NCBI RefSeq assembly: GCF_025398035.1
Contig: NZ_CP104558.1
Span: 1,922,001 to 1,986,000 of the forward strand
Direction of reading: 5' to 3'
Source of the DNA: Rossellomorea vietnamensis
Lineage (GTDB): Bacteria; Bacillota; Bacilli; Bacillales; Bacillaceae_B
Length of the DNA stretch: 64,000 bases
Below, in pieces: positions 8,554 through 16,958 of the stretch. The notes beneath the pieces were generated by a model. It had not been told where the DNA came from. It did not search any database and saw nothing but the letters and a program-made list of their open reading frames with translations. The position numbers and the translations under genes were made by a program. Numbering within the stretch: the stretch's first letter is position 1; the number at the start of each line of letters is the position of its first letter.

Positions 8554-8560
8554 ATTTCCA

Positions 8561-8899
8561 TCACGTAACAGTGGAATCGATAAAATCCTGATCGATGTGA
8601 TAAAAATGCTCTTTCAGGTTCTCTCTCCCACCCCATTTTCCGTACCAGTCCTGCACCCGCTTCACGTGTGCCGCGTCACCCCTCACAAGGGATTCGATCC
8701 TCTCATACTCTTCAAAACTGTCATATTCCCATATCGCAAACACTTCCACTTCCCCATCGGCCTCTTCCTTCATCCATCTTCCCACCAACCTGGATCCGTA
8801 TTTCAGCTGAGTCGGTAACAGCGTTTGATTAAAATGCACATTGAAATCGTCGATAATCCGTGGAGACACACGATACATCTTTCTTCGATAAATCAACAT
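8561..8899 (-). CDS. NIPSNAP-family protein
   Basis: 112 aa: MLIYRRKMYRVSPRIIDDFN start, GSRLVGRWMKEE and IWEYDSFEEYERIE, typical of the NIPSNAP/dimeric alpha-beta barrel (ferredoxin-like) fold. Bacterial members are small cytosolic proteins of uncertain role, sometimes encoded beside oxygenases. No catalytic residues can be named. It is a single gene, with a hairpin terminator after it and a type-B repeat upstream. Confidence 0.8.
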   Translation of the reverse strand: MLIYRRKMYRVSPRIIDDFNVHFNQTLLPTQLKYGSRLVGRWMKEEADGEVEVFAIWEYDSFEEYERIESLVRGDAAHVKRVQDWYGKWGGRENLKEHFYHIDQDFIDSTVT

Positions 8900-8919
8900 G
8901 ATTCCTCCTTTCCTTTATT

Positions 8920-8984
8920 GAGGGACGGACCTTCCAAACGTCCATTTGCGTGAAACGATTTTAGGATTTAGAGGTCCGTCCCTC
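8920..8984. repeat. Type-B dispersed inverted repeat (GGTCCGTCCCTC)
   Basis: Arms GAGGGACGGACCT and AGGTCCGTCCCTC are inverted around a 37-bp spacer. The right arm overlaps the 3' end of the MFS gene. Single arms also occur at 3384-3399, 4594-4614, 5109-5124 and 62320-62336. Confidence 0.8.
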
Positions 8985-10224
8985 TTACACCCACTACCTT
9001 CGCTTTCACCCAGTTTCCGCCGAATAGTCCCGTGTAAACGAGAACGGTGCCGAGCATGACGATGAAGCCGATGTATACACTCATCATCGTTGGCATCAGG
9101 AAGGCTCCGATGATGATGGTGGATCGTGCGACCAGGTCCGCTCCGCTGAAGGACAGATTGGAGAATGCGGAGTACGATCCCCGCTTGTCGCTCGGAATCA
9201 TGTTCGCCTGTTCTGCGTTGCGGATCGGCGAATAGATCAGCTCTCCCATGGTCGCAATCAGATTGAAGGCGATCAGGACGTACCACGTATTGGCGGATGT
9301 GACGGTCACATAGCCGATGCCATACAGGAGCAGCCCGATCAAGAGAGCGTTCTTTTTATTCAGGCGATCTGTATAACGATTGATGATGAACGTCAGGCAG
9401 ACAACGAGCATCATGTTCTCGATGTTCAGAATACTGAGCATCCTCACCCCGACGATTTCGAAACTCCCGATGCTCACCGCCTTGAATGTTTCAGCCAGGC
9501 GGATCCCGATATAGCTGTTCAGGGAAAATTCCGCCGCGAAGATGAAGGTGGACCCTGCCACCACTTTTACGAAAGCCGAATCCCTGAAGGCAATCCGGTA
9601 ATTGTTGACGAGATCGACGAACACATTTTCATGTTTTTTCTGAAGCTGGTCCTTGAAGTTGTCCTGAAGCCAGATTCCATACGCAATGGGAATCGTCGTC
9701 GATGTGAAGGTCAGCATCATGAATAATTCTGTTTGATGATTCAAGTACAAGAGTCCCCCAAGGGCGGCACCGATCGCCATACTCAAATTGACCAGCCAGT
9801 AATCCAGCGCATAGACAGCTTTCCGGTTCTCCGGCGTCGTCGAGTCAATGATGATCGCATGCATCGCCGGGCGTCCCAGGCTGCTTGTGATGATGAATCC
9901 GATATACGCACCTGCGAACAGCAGGATCAGGTTCTTTTCTGGAAAAAGACTGACCGTCATGATGAAAAAGAAAAGCGCATTCAGCCAAGATGTTGTCAAT
10001 AGAACTTTTTTCCGGGGAAAGCGGTCCGATATATATCCCCCGACGAGATTGACACAGAATCCGATCACCACGGTTCCGATCAGGAAAATCCCTGCCCAGA
10101 TTTTATTCAGTTCCTGTGCAAAGAACAGCGCCATGAACGGCATGACGGCGGATGAAACAGCACGGTTGAAGAATGACGTGATCATCCGTACTTTAATGTT
10201 TTGAGGTAATTCCTTCCACTTCAT
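8968..10224 (-). CDS. MFS efflux transporter (DHA1-like)
   Basis: 418 aa with about 12 membrane helices. The loop 2-3 signature GYISDRFPRKKVLL is the MFS motif A (GxxxDRxGRK-like). It is divergent from an SgrR-like regulator, which likely controls it; in enterobacteria sgrR is next to the sugar efflux gene setA, so export of a sugar or metabolite is possible (inference). The last residues (VRGTDL) and the stop are encoded by the type-B repeat, so the original C-terminus has been replaced or trimmed. Confidence 0.9.
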   Translation of the reverse strand: MKWKELPQNIKVRMITSFFNRAVSSAVMPFMALFFAQELNKIWAGIFLIGTVVIGFCVNLVGGYISDRFPRKKVLLTTSWLNALFFFIMTVSLFPEKNLILLFAGAYIGFIITSSLGRPAMHAIIIDSTTPENRKAVYALDYWLVNLSMAIGAALGGLLYLNHQTELFMMLTFTSTTIPIAYGIWLQDNFKDQLQKKHENVFVDLVNNYRIAFRDSAFVKVVAGSTFIFAAEFSLNSYIGIRLAETFKAVSIGSFEIVGVRMLSILNIENMMLVVCLTFIINRYTDRLNKKNALLIGLLLYGIGYVTVTSANTWYVLIAFNLIATMGELIYSPIRNAEQANMIPSDKRGSYSAFSNLSFSGADLVARSTIIIGAFLMPTMMSVYIGFIVMLGTVLVYTGLFGGNWVKAKVVGVRGTDL

Positions 10225-10242
10225 GTTGTTCCCCCTCCTCTA

Positions 10243-10258
10243 TTTACTGTATAGTAAA
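10243..10258. promoter_or_regulatory. Candidate operator between MFS gene and SgrR-like gene
   Basis: TTTACT-GTAT-AGTAAA is a perfect inverted repeat in the 99-bp divergent intergenic region. It could bind the SgrR-like protein; inference only. Confidence 0.45.
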
Positions 10259-10323
10259 CTAGACGGAACTTTTTAAAAATAGACACTTTTCAAATTGATG
10301 TCCCCTTTTAGGAGGAAAAACAT

Positions 10324-11976
10324 ATGGAGAACAAATTACTCACCCTTTGGAGATACTATCCCTCAGGCAGCATCCGCGTGGAAGAAATCTCTGAAACCCT
10401 GCAATTAAGCCATAAACAGACCTCCCGCTATTTGAAAAAATGGGATGAAGAAGGCTGGATCGCGTTCACCCCGGGACGCGGGCGGGGGAATGTCTCGACA
10501 CTGCAGTGGAAAAAACATGTCGAGGACGCCTTCGAAGAAGAAGTCGTGAAGCTCATGGAAGAGGAACCGATCGAACAGAGCAGCAAGTATCTCATGTACA
10601 ACTGGTCCACGGACAGCAAGATGAGGCTGATGAATACCTTTCACAGTAAGCTCGGATTTGTGAAAGAGTCCAAGGATAAGCTGATTGTGCCGAAGCGCTA
10701 TCCCTTTTTCTCGATTCATCCTTTGGAGGCGGCCGATGTCATGAGCGCCCACCTCGTGGCGAACGTCTTCAACCGTCTTGTCTCCATCACTGAAAAAGGG
10801 GATATCCTGCCGGAACTCGTGCACAGCTGGGACGTATCCTCTGGTAAACTGCGACTCTATCTAAAAAAGGATGTCCGGTTCCACGACGGCTCCATCCTGA
10901 CGGCAAAAGATGTCGTCCATTGTCTCGAACAACTCAGGACCTGTATCCACTACCGGGAACTATGGGAACCTGTTGAAAAAATAGAGGTCAAAGCACCTCT
11001 CATCATCGACATCCACCACCCCGAAGGCTGCACCTACATCCTCCCCATGCTCACCATGATGTGCGCGAGCATTTATAAAGAATCCAAGGGACGGACCTTC
11101 GGGACAGGCTGCTTTTCCCTTGAGGAAAACACAAATTCCAAGACGACACTCGCTGCTTTTAAAGAGCACTTCCAGGAGAGGCCGCTCCTCGATGCCGTTG
11201 AATTTGTTCAGGTGCCGAAGGATTTCAAAGGAATCTATCACTCTCATCTAGAAGAAAGTCAATCCTCTTCCGTCGAAGTCGAGAGTGACTCAGGATTCGG
11301 GATCGTCGTCATGAATGCCGTGCCCGGACGAGATTCCCAGATTCAGAGAAAAGAAGTGCGGGATTATCTGCACTGGGTGATTGCGAAGAACCGCCACACC
11401 CTTCGTGACCTTGATCCCCGCCTGACCCCGAACGGGAAAAGCATTCTCGTCGGTCAGGATCAAGGCATGACGATCTCTGAAGCAAACCGTCCCCTGTTCA
11501 CCGAACCCCTCGTGATCCGCTGTGCCAATCATACGGCGAAGACTACCGAGTGGCTTGTGGAGATGTTTGAAAAGGAAGGGATTCCTGTGGACGTACAGTG
11601 GTTTTCATTCGCAGACACGCTGACGAGGCAGCCGGAGACCCTGAATGTAGATCTGTTCGTACACGGGGAAATCTTTGAATCGAACCAGGATTTTTCGTTT
11701 TATCACTTTTTGAAAAACGGATATTCCCCTATTCATGGACTTTTTGAGAAAGGAAGCGCGTGGAAGGCCTACCTGGACGAATATCAGCACACACCCTTTG
11801 AAGACTGGGCGGCGTTAAACAAGAAACTGGAAAATAGACTGATGACAGAATCGATCATGATCCCTCTTTACTATGAAAAACGCTATATCCCTTTTTCAAC
11901 GGACATTATGAATATCGAATTCAAACATTTTGGGTATGTAGACTTTGCAAAGCTGTGGGTGCGGCCGGAGGTGTAA
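10324..11976 (+). CDS. SgrR-like transcriptional regulator with fused solute-binding domain
   Basis: 550 aa. Residues 1-110 form a winged helix region (VEEISETLQLSHKQTSRYLK then WIAFTPGRGRGNVSTLQW). The rest resembles the SBP_bac_5 solute-binding fold (LVANVFNRLVSI, LPELVHSWDVSSGKLRLYL, KDVRFHDGSILTAKDVVHCL). This is the SgrR/YbaE architecture, where a periplasmic-binding-type domain senses a cytosolic ligand. RBS AGGAGG upstream. It is divergent from the MFS gene, its probable target. Ligand unknown. Confidence 0.88.
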   Translation: MENKLLTLWRYYPSGSIRVEEISETLQLSHKQTSRYLKKWDEEGWIAFTPGRGRGNVSTLQWKKHVEDAFEEEVVKLMEEEPIEQSSKYLMYNWSTDSKMRLMNTFHSKLGFVKESKDKLIVPKRYPFFSIHPLEAADVMSAHLVANVFNRLVSITEKGDILPELVHSWDVSSGKLRLYLKKDVRFHDGSILTAKDVVHCLEQLRTCIHYRELWEPVEKIEVKAPLIIDIHHPEGCTYILPMLTMMCASIYKESKGRTFGTGCFSLEENTNSKTTLAAFKEHFQERPLLDAVEFVQVPKDFKGIYHSHLEESQSSSVEVESDSGFGIVVMNAVPGRDSQIQRKEVRDYLHWVIAKNRHTLRDLDPRLTPNGKSILVGQDQGMTISEANRPLFTEPLVIRCANHTAKTTEWLVEMFEKEGIPVDVQWFSFADTLTRQPETLNVDLFVHGEIFESNQDFSFYHFLKNGYSPIHGLFEKGSAWKAYLDEYQHTPFEDWAALNKKLENRLMTESIMIPLYYEKRYIPFSTDIMNIEFKHFGYVDFAKLWVRPEV

Positions 11977-12049
11977 GGGAGCATGGGGACGGTTCCCGTG
12001 CTTCCTTTTCAGTTTAAAGAGAAGCAGCAGAACCGTCCCCGTGCTTCCT
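11977..12049. repeat. Dispersed inverted-repeat element, full copy (type A reference)
   Basis: Starts at the base after the stop of the SgrR-like gene. Left arm GGGAGCATGGGGACGGTTCC then CGTGCTTCCTTTT; right arm GAAGCAGCAGAACC then GTCCCCGTGCTTCC. Each arm can fold alone (GAAGCA/TGCTTC), and the two arms are inverted to each other. Confidence 0.9.
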
Positions 12050-12131
12050 CAGTTAATAAATCCCAATTACTCAACCTCTTCTGATATGATAAATGTAAGC
12101 AGGTTATTCTTTATTGAAAGGGTTTGAATCA

Positions 12132-12689
12132 ATGAAAGCTTTATTCTTACTATACGACCACTATGTCGAGTGGGAAATCAGTCCCCTCTCCTACATCTTC
12201 AGTGTAACCAATGTTGAAATCGAGACGACGGCTCTCCAGAAGGAAGTGACGAACAGCGGGAAATTCCGGATCAACGTCGATCGTCTTGTGGAAGAGTGTG
12301 AAGTGAGCGATTACGACATCTTGGTCATCCCGGGCGGAGACCCCGAACCGCTGCTGGAGGAAGAAGCATTCCTGAAGCTCATTCAAGATTTTGATCAGGA
12401 AAACAAGTGGATTGCTGCCATTTGCGGAGCGTCTACCTTCCTTGGAAAGAGTTCTGTGTTACGAAATAGAACCTACTCTACTTCCATCGACATCTCAGAA
12501 TTCCCTTCCTGTTTCGATCCCGCGTATCAAAGTAAGGCAGATACCACGGTATGTGAAAACCTCATCACGGCAGAAGGCAGCGCCTATGTTGAATTCGCTG
12601 TTGAGGTAGGAAAACAGTTAAACCTATTTAACGATCGGGAAGATGAATTGGAAACCATGTTGTTTTTTAAAAATCTTCTTAGGGGATAA
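12132..12689 (+). CDS. DJ-1/PfpI-family protein
   Basis: 185 aa: MKALFLLYDHYVEWEISPLS opening, VIPGGDPEPLLEEEAFLKLI, and the nucleophile elbow AAICGASTFLGK with Cys at about 101. This is the DJ-1/PfpI (class I glutamine amidotransferase-like) fold; members include proteases, chaperones and glyoxalase III-type enzymes, and the exact activity is uncertain. I chose ATG 12132 rather than a TTG six codons earlier. A strong terminator follows. Confidence 0.9.
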   Translation: MKALFLLYDHYVEWEISPLSYIFSVTNVEIETTALQKEVTNSGKFRINVDRLVEECEVSDYDILVIPGGDPEPLLEEEAFLKLIQDFDQENKWIAAICGASTFLGKSSVLRNRTYSTSIDISEFPSCFDPAYQSKADTTVCENLITAEGSAYVEFAVEVGKQLNLFNDREDELETMLFFKNLLRG

Positions 12690-12697
12690 AAAGTGAT

Positions 12698-12731
12698 GGC
12701 CATGGTGATCGATATGCCGTGGCTTTTTTTC
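12698..12731 (+). terminator. Rho-independent terminator after the DJ-1-like gene
   Basis: GCCATGG, loop TGATCGATATG, CCGTGGC, then seven T. Confidence 0.85.
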
Positions 12732-12827
12732 AGTGTCTCCCCATCCCCTCCAAGAAGCTCTTCTCAACCTACCTCTCCATCTGTTATGCTATCACCATCT
12801 CAAATTGACAGAGGAGAACACGACACC

Positions 12828-13178
12828 ATGATTTCATTTTTTCTCACACTAAAGCGGCTGCTCAAAGCCCTATGGCAGGCTTTTAAACTAAAAAACTTCC
12901 AGGTTCTTTTCACCCTGGTCCTGGTCATGTTATTCTCAGGCACTCTTTTCTATGTGAAGCAGGAAGGCCTGGCCGTAATCGACGCCCTTTATTTTTGCGT
13001 GGTGACTTTAAGTACGATCGGGCATCCTACCTTCGAACCGCAAACGACATTCGGCAAGATCTTCACGATGATCTACATATTTGGTGGCAACGGGGTGTTC
13101 ATTGGCATGATTGGATATGTGGCGTATGCGATGATTCAGAAACCCGAAAAGCAAAAAAGGAATGCTGAGAGTGAATAG
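12828..13178 (+). CDS. Two-helix potassium-channel-like protein
   Basis: 116 aa: helix about 24-44 (VLFTLVLVMLFSGTLFYV), a pore-loop segment VVTLSTIGHPTFEPQTTFGK, then helix about 80-107. The layout is that of a minimal 2TM ion channel (Ion_trans_2), but the selectivity filter reads TIGHPTF instead of the usual TVGYGD, so potassium selectivity is doubtful. The frame extends upstream, but AGAGGAG precedes ATG 12828 where the basic N-terminus begins. No regulatory RCK domain is attached. Confidence 0.78.
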   Translation: MISFFLTLKRLLKALWQAFKLKNFQVLFTLVLVMLFSGTLFYVKQEGLAVIDALYFCVVTLSTIGHPTFEPQTTFGKIFTMIYIFGGNGVFIGMIGYVAYAMIQKPEKQKRNAESE

Positions 13179-13188
13179 CATTCCTTTT
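13159..13188 (+). terminator. Rho-independent terminator overlapping the channel stop codon
   Basis: GGAATGCT, loop, AGCATTCC then TTTTAT; the TAG stop lies at the end of the loop. Confidence 0.85.
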
Positions 13189-13194
13189 ATATTT

Positions 13195-13222
13195 GGAAGC
13201 ACGAGAACCGTCCCCATGCTCC
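13195..13222. repeat. Dispersed repeat, half copy
   Basis: GGAAGCACGAGAACC then GTCCCCATGCTCC, one arm, just before the stop of the lipoprotein gene on the minus strand. Confidence 0.8.
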
Positions 13223-13228
13223 CCGTGC

Positions 13229-13903
13229 TCACTCAAGCTCCAGCGTCACTCCGTCCCCATTCTCTTCATCGGCTTTCACGATATTGACGGTTTGGATATA
13301 CCCTTTCACCGGGTCATCCCCATGGACCATGGAGGCATCGGGATCGGCTTCCTTCAACACCTGTAGTCCGGCCAGTTCATCGAGGGCGCCCGCTTGTTCG
13401 ATTAATTGCTGTTTGATCTCTTCTTCCTGTCCTTCCGGTTCAAAGGTCAATTCAAATCGGTAACGGGTCGATAAATCAGGTCTGAAGTATGTTTTCTCCC
13501 GGATGGATCCGTCTTCTTCAACCGAAGTGCCGATCCCTACAGTGTTGGCAGGCACTTCATTCAGAGTCCCTGCAGTTTCTTCCTCAATTTCTTCCACCGT
13601 CGCATTTCCCTTATATGGCTTTAATTTAATTTCTAAAATTGTGTCAGGCGGAAGGTCCGTTTCCCCTGATAACACCATATTCTCCCCATCCAATGTAAGA
13701 GTCGCATCGATGTTGAACGCAGGTTCCTCAGGCTCTTCCTGCACGACTTCCTCCTGCTCCTGCACGTCGGCTTTTTGCCGGTTTTCTTTTTGGGCTTCCT
13801 TTTGCTCCGTGTTTTGAGCGAATGGATCAAAGACAACCCTGCAGGCGGAAAGGAACAGACAGGATAAAACGAGTAAAACAAAAACAATTCTATTTCGACA
13901 CAT
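13229..13903 (-). CDS. Lipoprotein, unknown function
   Basis: 224 aa with a lipoprotein signal (MCRNRIVFVLLVLSCLFLSAC; Cys about 21), a charged coiled linker rich in Glu/Gln (KEAQKENRQKADVQEQEEVV), then a beta-rich domain (FNIDATLTLDGENMVLSGET). The frame is open 62 codons further upstream, but ATG 13903 has AAGGTGA and directly precedes the signal peptide. Surface-anchored protein of unknown role, divergent from two permease genes. Confidence 0.78.
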   Translation of the reverse strand: MCRNRIVFVLLVLSCLFLSACRVVFDPFAQNTEQKEAQKENRQKADVQEQEEVVQEEPEEPAFNIDATLTLDGENMVLSGETDLPPDTILEIKLKPYKGNATVEEIEEETAGTLNEVPANTVGIGTSVEEDGSIREKTYFRPDLSTRYRFELTFEPEGQEEEIKQQLIEQAGALDELAGLQVLKEADPDASMVHGDDPVKGYIQTVNIVKADEENGDGVTLELE

Positions 13904-14018
13904 TACGATATCACCTTCGACACTTTTTTCTGAATTGTGTTTACTATTCCACGCCATTATTGTACCATTTATATAGTAAAAATTGTCATTTTTCCTAAAG
14001 TTAGGAAGGGGGGATTCT

Positions 14019-14903
14019 ATGAATAAAGCATTACGCACGCCTTTGCACTTTTTGATTGTGTTCATCGGTTTGTTTTTACTCAGCGGCATCAGCGCTTTAT
14101 TAGATTATGATACAGAACTTGTCATTAATATGGGGGCATACGGCCTTAGGCTATGGGATACGATCCTTGAACTCACCTCCCCTTCTTCCATAATTGTCCT
14201 GTGGGGCGTTGGTGATAAAAAGTACGGGATGTTCGAGATTTTTTCCAGCACCTATCCCTATTCGTTCACCATTTTGTTCATCTCCTTTGTGGCTGCCATC
14301 ATGATTTCAGTGGTCGCCAGTTACCTGATGATGCTCATGCCCAGGAAGCTTTACCGCGCTTCGGAAAAAGTAGTCAACGTTCTCGACGGAATCCCGGATG
14401 TATTCCTCGTCGTATTATTCCAATTGTTTATCATCTGGCTATTTAAAAGAACGGATGTCCTCTTATTCGACATCTATACGACCGGGGAAGAAAAGATTTA
14501 TACGCTTCCCGTCATTTGCCTCTCGTTCCTGCCCGTTGTGTTTTTAGTGAAACAATTCATATTCCAGCTGAAGGAAGAAGAGGGCAAACCTTATGTAGAA
14601 TTCTCCTATTCAAAAGGGTTCAAGAAGAGTTACACAATCTGGTTCCATGTGTTCCGGAATGTATGGATTCACTTCTTCCTGCATTTGAAGCCGATCTTTC
14701 TGCTCATGCTTTCGAACCTTCTTGTCATCGAGATTTTATTTAATATCAAAGGCTTCATGACGGTCCTGCTCAGAACGGCCACCTCGTCATCGCCGGCCTT
14801 TTTCGTAGGGATGCTTCTCATCTTCGTCCCGTTCTACATCGTGTTTACGATCGGTTCCCTACTGTTGAAGAAATGGTTGAAAGGGGGAGAATACAATGTC
14901 TAA
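14019..14903 (+). CDS. ABC transporter permease, DppB/OppB-like
   Basis: 294 aa with about six membrane helices. The C-terminal half holds the coupling (EAA-like) loop around KGFKKSYTIWFHVFRNVWIH. Start ATG 14019 follows GGAAGGGGGG. It overlaps the second permease by 8 nt. No ATPase or separate binding protein is nearby, so it must borrow these from elsewhere or work with the SgrR-like/other components (inference). Family level is clear, substrate is not. Confidence 0.82.
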   Translation: MNKALRTPLHFLIVFIGLFLLSGISALLDYDTELVINMGAYGLRLWDTILELTSPSSIIVLWGVGDKKYGMFEIFSSTYPYSFTILFISFVAAIMISVVASYLMMLMPRKLYRASEKVVNVLDGIPDVFLVVLFQLFIIWLFKRTDVLLFDIYTTGEEKIYTLPVICLSFLPVVFLVKQFIFQLKEEEGKPYVEFSYSKGFKKSYTIWFHVFRNVWIHFFLHLKPIFLLMLSNLLVIEILFNIKGFMTVLLRTATSSSPAFFVGMLLIFVPFYIVFTIGSLLLKKWLKGGEYNV

Positions 14904-15909
14904 GACGCTCGTGAAAAGACTGGCTTTCCCCGTGTTGATCATCGTCGGCCTGCTAGTGGCAAGCTTCCTGATTCCCGTCCTCTATCCTGATTATGAGGAA
15001 ATCACCCAATATTTATCGGATGAAAACAATAAGGTAATCGCAGCACCGCCTTTCACGCCTGAAGAAATGCCGCTTCTCGGCAGTGATCGACTGGGCAGGA
15101 ACTTCCTGTTGCTCCTGATGGCCGGTGCGAAATTCACGATTTTCGCAGCCCTTGTCATTGCTGCCCTCAGAATGATCTTTGGATTTGGATTCGCCCTTCT
15201 TTACACGTTTCTGCCGGGTTCATTCACCCGGCCATTGAAAGGGTTGGGGGAATCGTTTCAGTACCTTCCCCTTGCAATTGTCGTGTTTGGACTGCTGGCA
15301 CCGATAGAAGGGGCTTTCCAGGGAGGGGCACTTCCTTCAGGCCACTACTTCTTCATCCAGCTTGCCGGGATCGCAGCCATCACCATCCCGTCTCTAGGAA
15401 TCTATCTTGGGGAAGAGATGAAGCTCTTCATGAAGCAGGAATTTGTCGATGTCTCGAAGACTATGGGAGCGAGCCGTTTTCATCTCATACGAAAACATCT
15501 CCTGCCCCAATTCCTTCGCCACTCGATCGTGTTATTTTCCGAGCAGGTATCCCAAGCCCTGTCCCTGCTCATTCAGCTCGGCATCATCTTAATGGCCCTG
15601 GGAGGCATGAAGGTGGCCGAATTCGCCATTGGTCCCTTTGAACCAAGCAACCCGGTTTATTTTTCTGAAACGAACGAATGGGCTGCCACGATCAGTATGA
15701 ACATCCAGCAAGTGTTCTCCACTCCCATACTCGTCGTCGTGCCATTGATCCTATTCTCCATCCTGATCCTGAGCATCAACTCCATCAGCTCCACATTAAA
15801 GAAGGCGTTGATTGATAGTGATCTGCCAGTGAAACAAAAGGTGAAAGAAGAAAAGAAATCAAAAGAACAAGTGGTGCGGTCGGAGGAATTGTTTACGTTT
15901 AAGGGGTGA
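14896..15909 (+). CDS. ABC transporter permease, DppC/OppC-like
   Basis: 337 aa: an N-terminal helix, the segment LLGSDRLGRNFLLLLMAGAK typical of DppC/OppC-type permeases, about six helices and the EAA loop FVDVSKTMGASRFHLIRKH. The C-terminal tail is basic (KVKEEKKSKEQVVRSEE). It overlaps the preceding permease by 8 nt, so the two form a heterodimeric channel. A half copy of the dispersed repeat starts at its stop codon. The substrate could be a peptide, nickel or another small solute. Confidence 0.86.
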   Translation: MSKTLVKRLAFPVLIIVGLLVASFLIPVLYPDYEEITQYLSDENNKVIAAPPFTPEEMPLLGSDRLGRNFLLLLMAGAKFTIFAALVIAALRMIFGFGFALLYTFLPGSFTRPLKGLGESFQYLPLAIVVFGLLAPIEGAFQGGALPSGHYFFIQLAGIAAITIPSLGIYLGEEMKLFMKQEFVDVSKTMGASRFHLIRKHLLPQFLRHSIVLFSEQVSQALSLLIQLGIILMALGGMKVAEFAIGPFEPSNPVYFSETNEWAATISMNIQQVFSTPILVVVPLILFSILILSINSISSTLKKALIDSDLPVKQKVKEEKKSKEQVVRSEELFTFKG

Positions 15910-15948
15910 AGCACCGAAGCACGGGGACGGTTCTCGTGCTTCTTTTTT
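15908..15948. repeat. Dispersed repeat, half copy with duplicated tip
   Basis: GAAGCACC then GAAGCACGGGGACGG and TTCTCGTGCTTC followed by TTTTTT: a hairpin plus T-run that can act as terminator for the permease pair. Confidence 0.85.
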
Positions 15949-16038
15949 CAATGAAGAGACACCCTACTTTTTCAGGCAAAAAATGTCGGACAAAGGGGAC
16001 CTGATTTTATTAAAATGGATATAGAAAGGGGGTATTTG

Positions 16039-16884
16039 ATGGACTGGCTAGTGAGAATGAACCGGGTGTTGGATTACATAGAAGATCATCTGGAGCAGGA
16101 CATTGATTACAAACATTTAGCACAGATTGCGTACTGCTCGGAGTTTCATTTTTCCAGAATGTTTGCCTCACTATCGGGGATTACACTCTCTGAATATATC
16201 AGACGCAGAAGATTGACACGGGCGGCTTTTGATTTACAAAAATCGGACATCCGGATTTTAGAAGTGGCAAATAAGTATGGCTATGAGTCTGCTGATTCTT
16301 TTTCCCGTGCGTTTAAAAAGACTCATGGAATCAAACCATCTGAATGCCGTCATGAAGGGGTCTCTTTGAAAGCTTTTCCGAAAATATCCTTTCAATTGAC
16401 GATAAAAGGGGACACGGAGATGGAATATCGAATCGAGCATTTAGAATTTGACATCAAATTGGCAGGAAAAGGGGAAACAGTCAACACCAATAGAGCCTTC
16501 AAAATCATCCCGAACCTTTGGAGTAAAGCGAAGAAAGAAGGCTTCATGCAGGAATTAATTGATCTGTCGTGGGAAAACCCGAAATGCTCATTGGAAGGCA
16601 TATTGGGAGTTTGTGGAAAAGAAGCAGCGATCATGGATGAGGAATTCACGTATTTCATGGGGGTACGGTATGACATTGAGCCTCGTGAAGGAATGGAAAC
16701 GCTCATCATTCCCCCAAGTACGTGGGCTGTGTTCCCGAATGTTCGAGAAGCCTGGAAACGGCTATATGCTGAATGGGTACCGACTTCAGGATATGAACTG
16801 GCAAATTTACCTTGCATTGAATGTTATTATGGCCCTGGGCATAAGCCTCGGCATGAGTTGTGGGTGCCGGTTGTTAAAAGATAG
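16039..16884 (+). CDS. AraC-family regulator with GyrI-like effector domain
   Basis: 281 aa. Residues 1-110 carry two AraC helix-turn-helix motifs (LAQIAYCSEFHFSRMF and ILEVANKYGYESADSFSRAF, then KKTHGIKPSECR). Residues 125-281 look like a GyrI/Rob-type ligand domain (FTYFMGVRYDIEPREGMETL, IIPPSTWAVF, CIECYYGPG). ATG 16039 has AAAGGGGG 8 nt upstream. Such proteins bind hydrophobic or cationic drugs and activate efflux genes. No target is evident next door. Confidence 0.92.
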   Translation: MDWLVRMNRVLDYIEDHLEQDIDYKHLAQIAYCSEFHFSRMFASLSGITLSEYIRRRRLTRAAFDLQKSDIRILEVANKYGYESADSFSRAFKKTHGIKPSECRHEGVSLKAFPKISFQLTIKGDTEMEYRIEHLEFDIKLAGKGETVNTNRAFKIIPNLWSKAKKEGFMQELIDLSWENPKCSLEGILGVCGKEAAIMDEEFTYFMGVRYDIEPREGMETLIIPPSTWAVFPNVREAWKRLYAEWVPTSGYELANLPCIECYYGPGHKPRHELWVPVVKR

Positions 16885-16957
16885 GGAAGCACGGGGACGG
16901 TTCCCATGCTTCCTTTTTTTTGTCGAGAGGAAGCAACAGAACCGTCCCCGTGCTTCT
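16885..16957. repeat. Dispersed inverted-repeat element, full copy
   Basis: Begins at the base after the AraC stop and ends 2 nt before the stop of the convergent GNAT gene. Arms GGAAGCACGGGGACGG... and GAAGCAACAGAACCGTCCCC.... Confidence 0.92.
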
Positions 16958-16958
16958 C

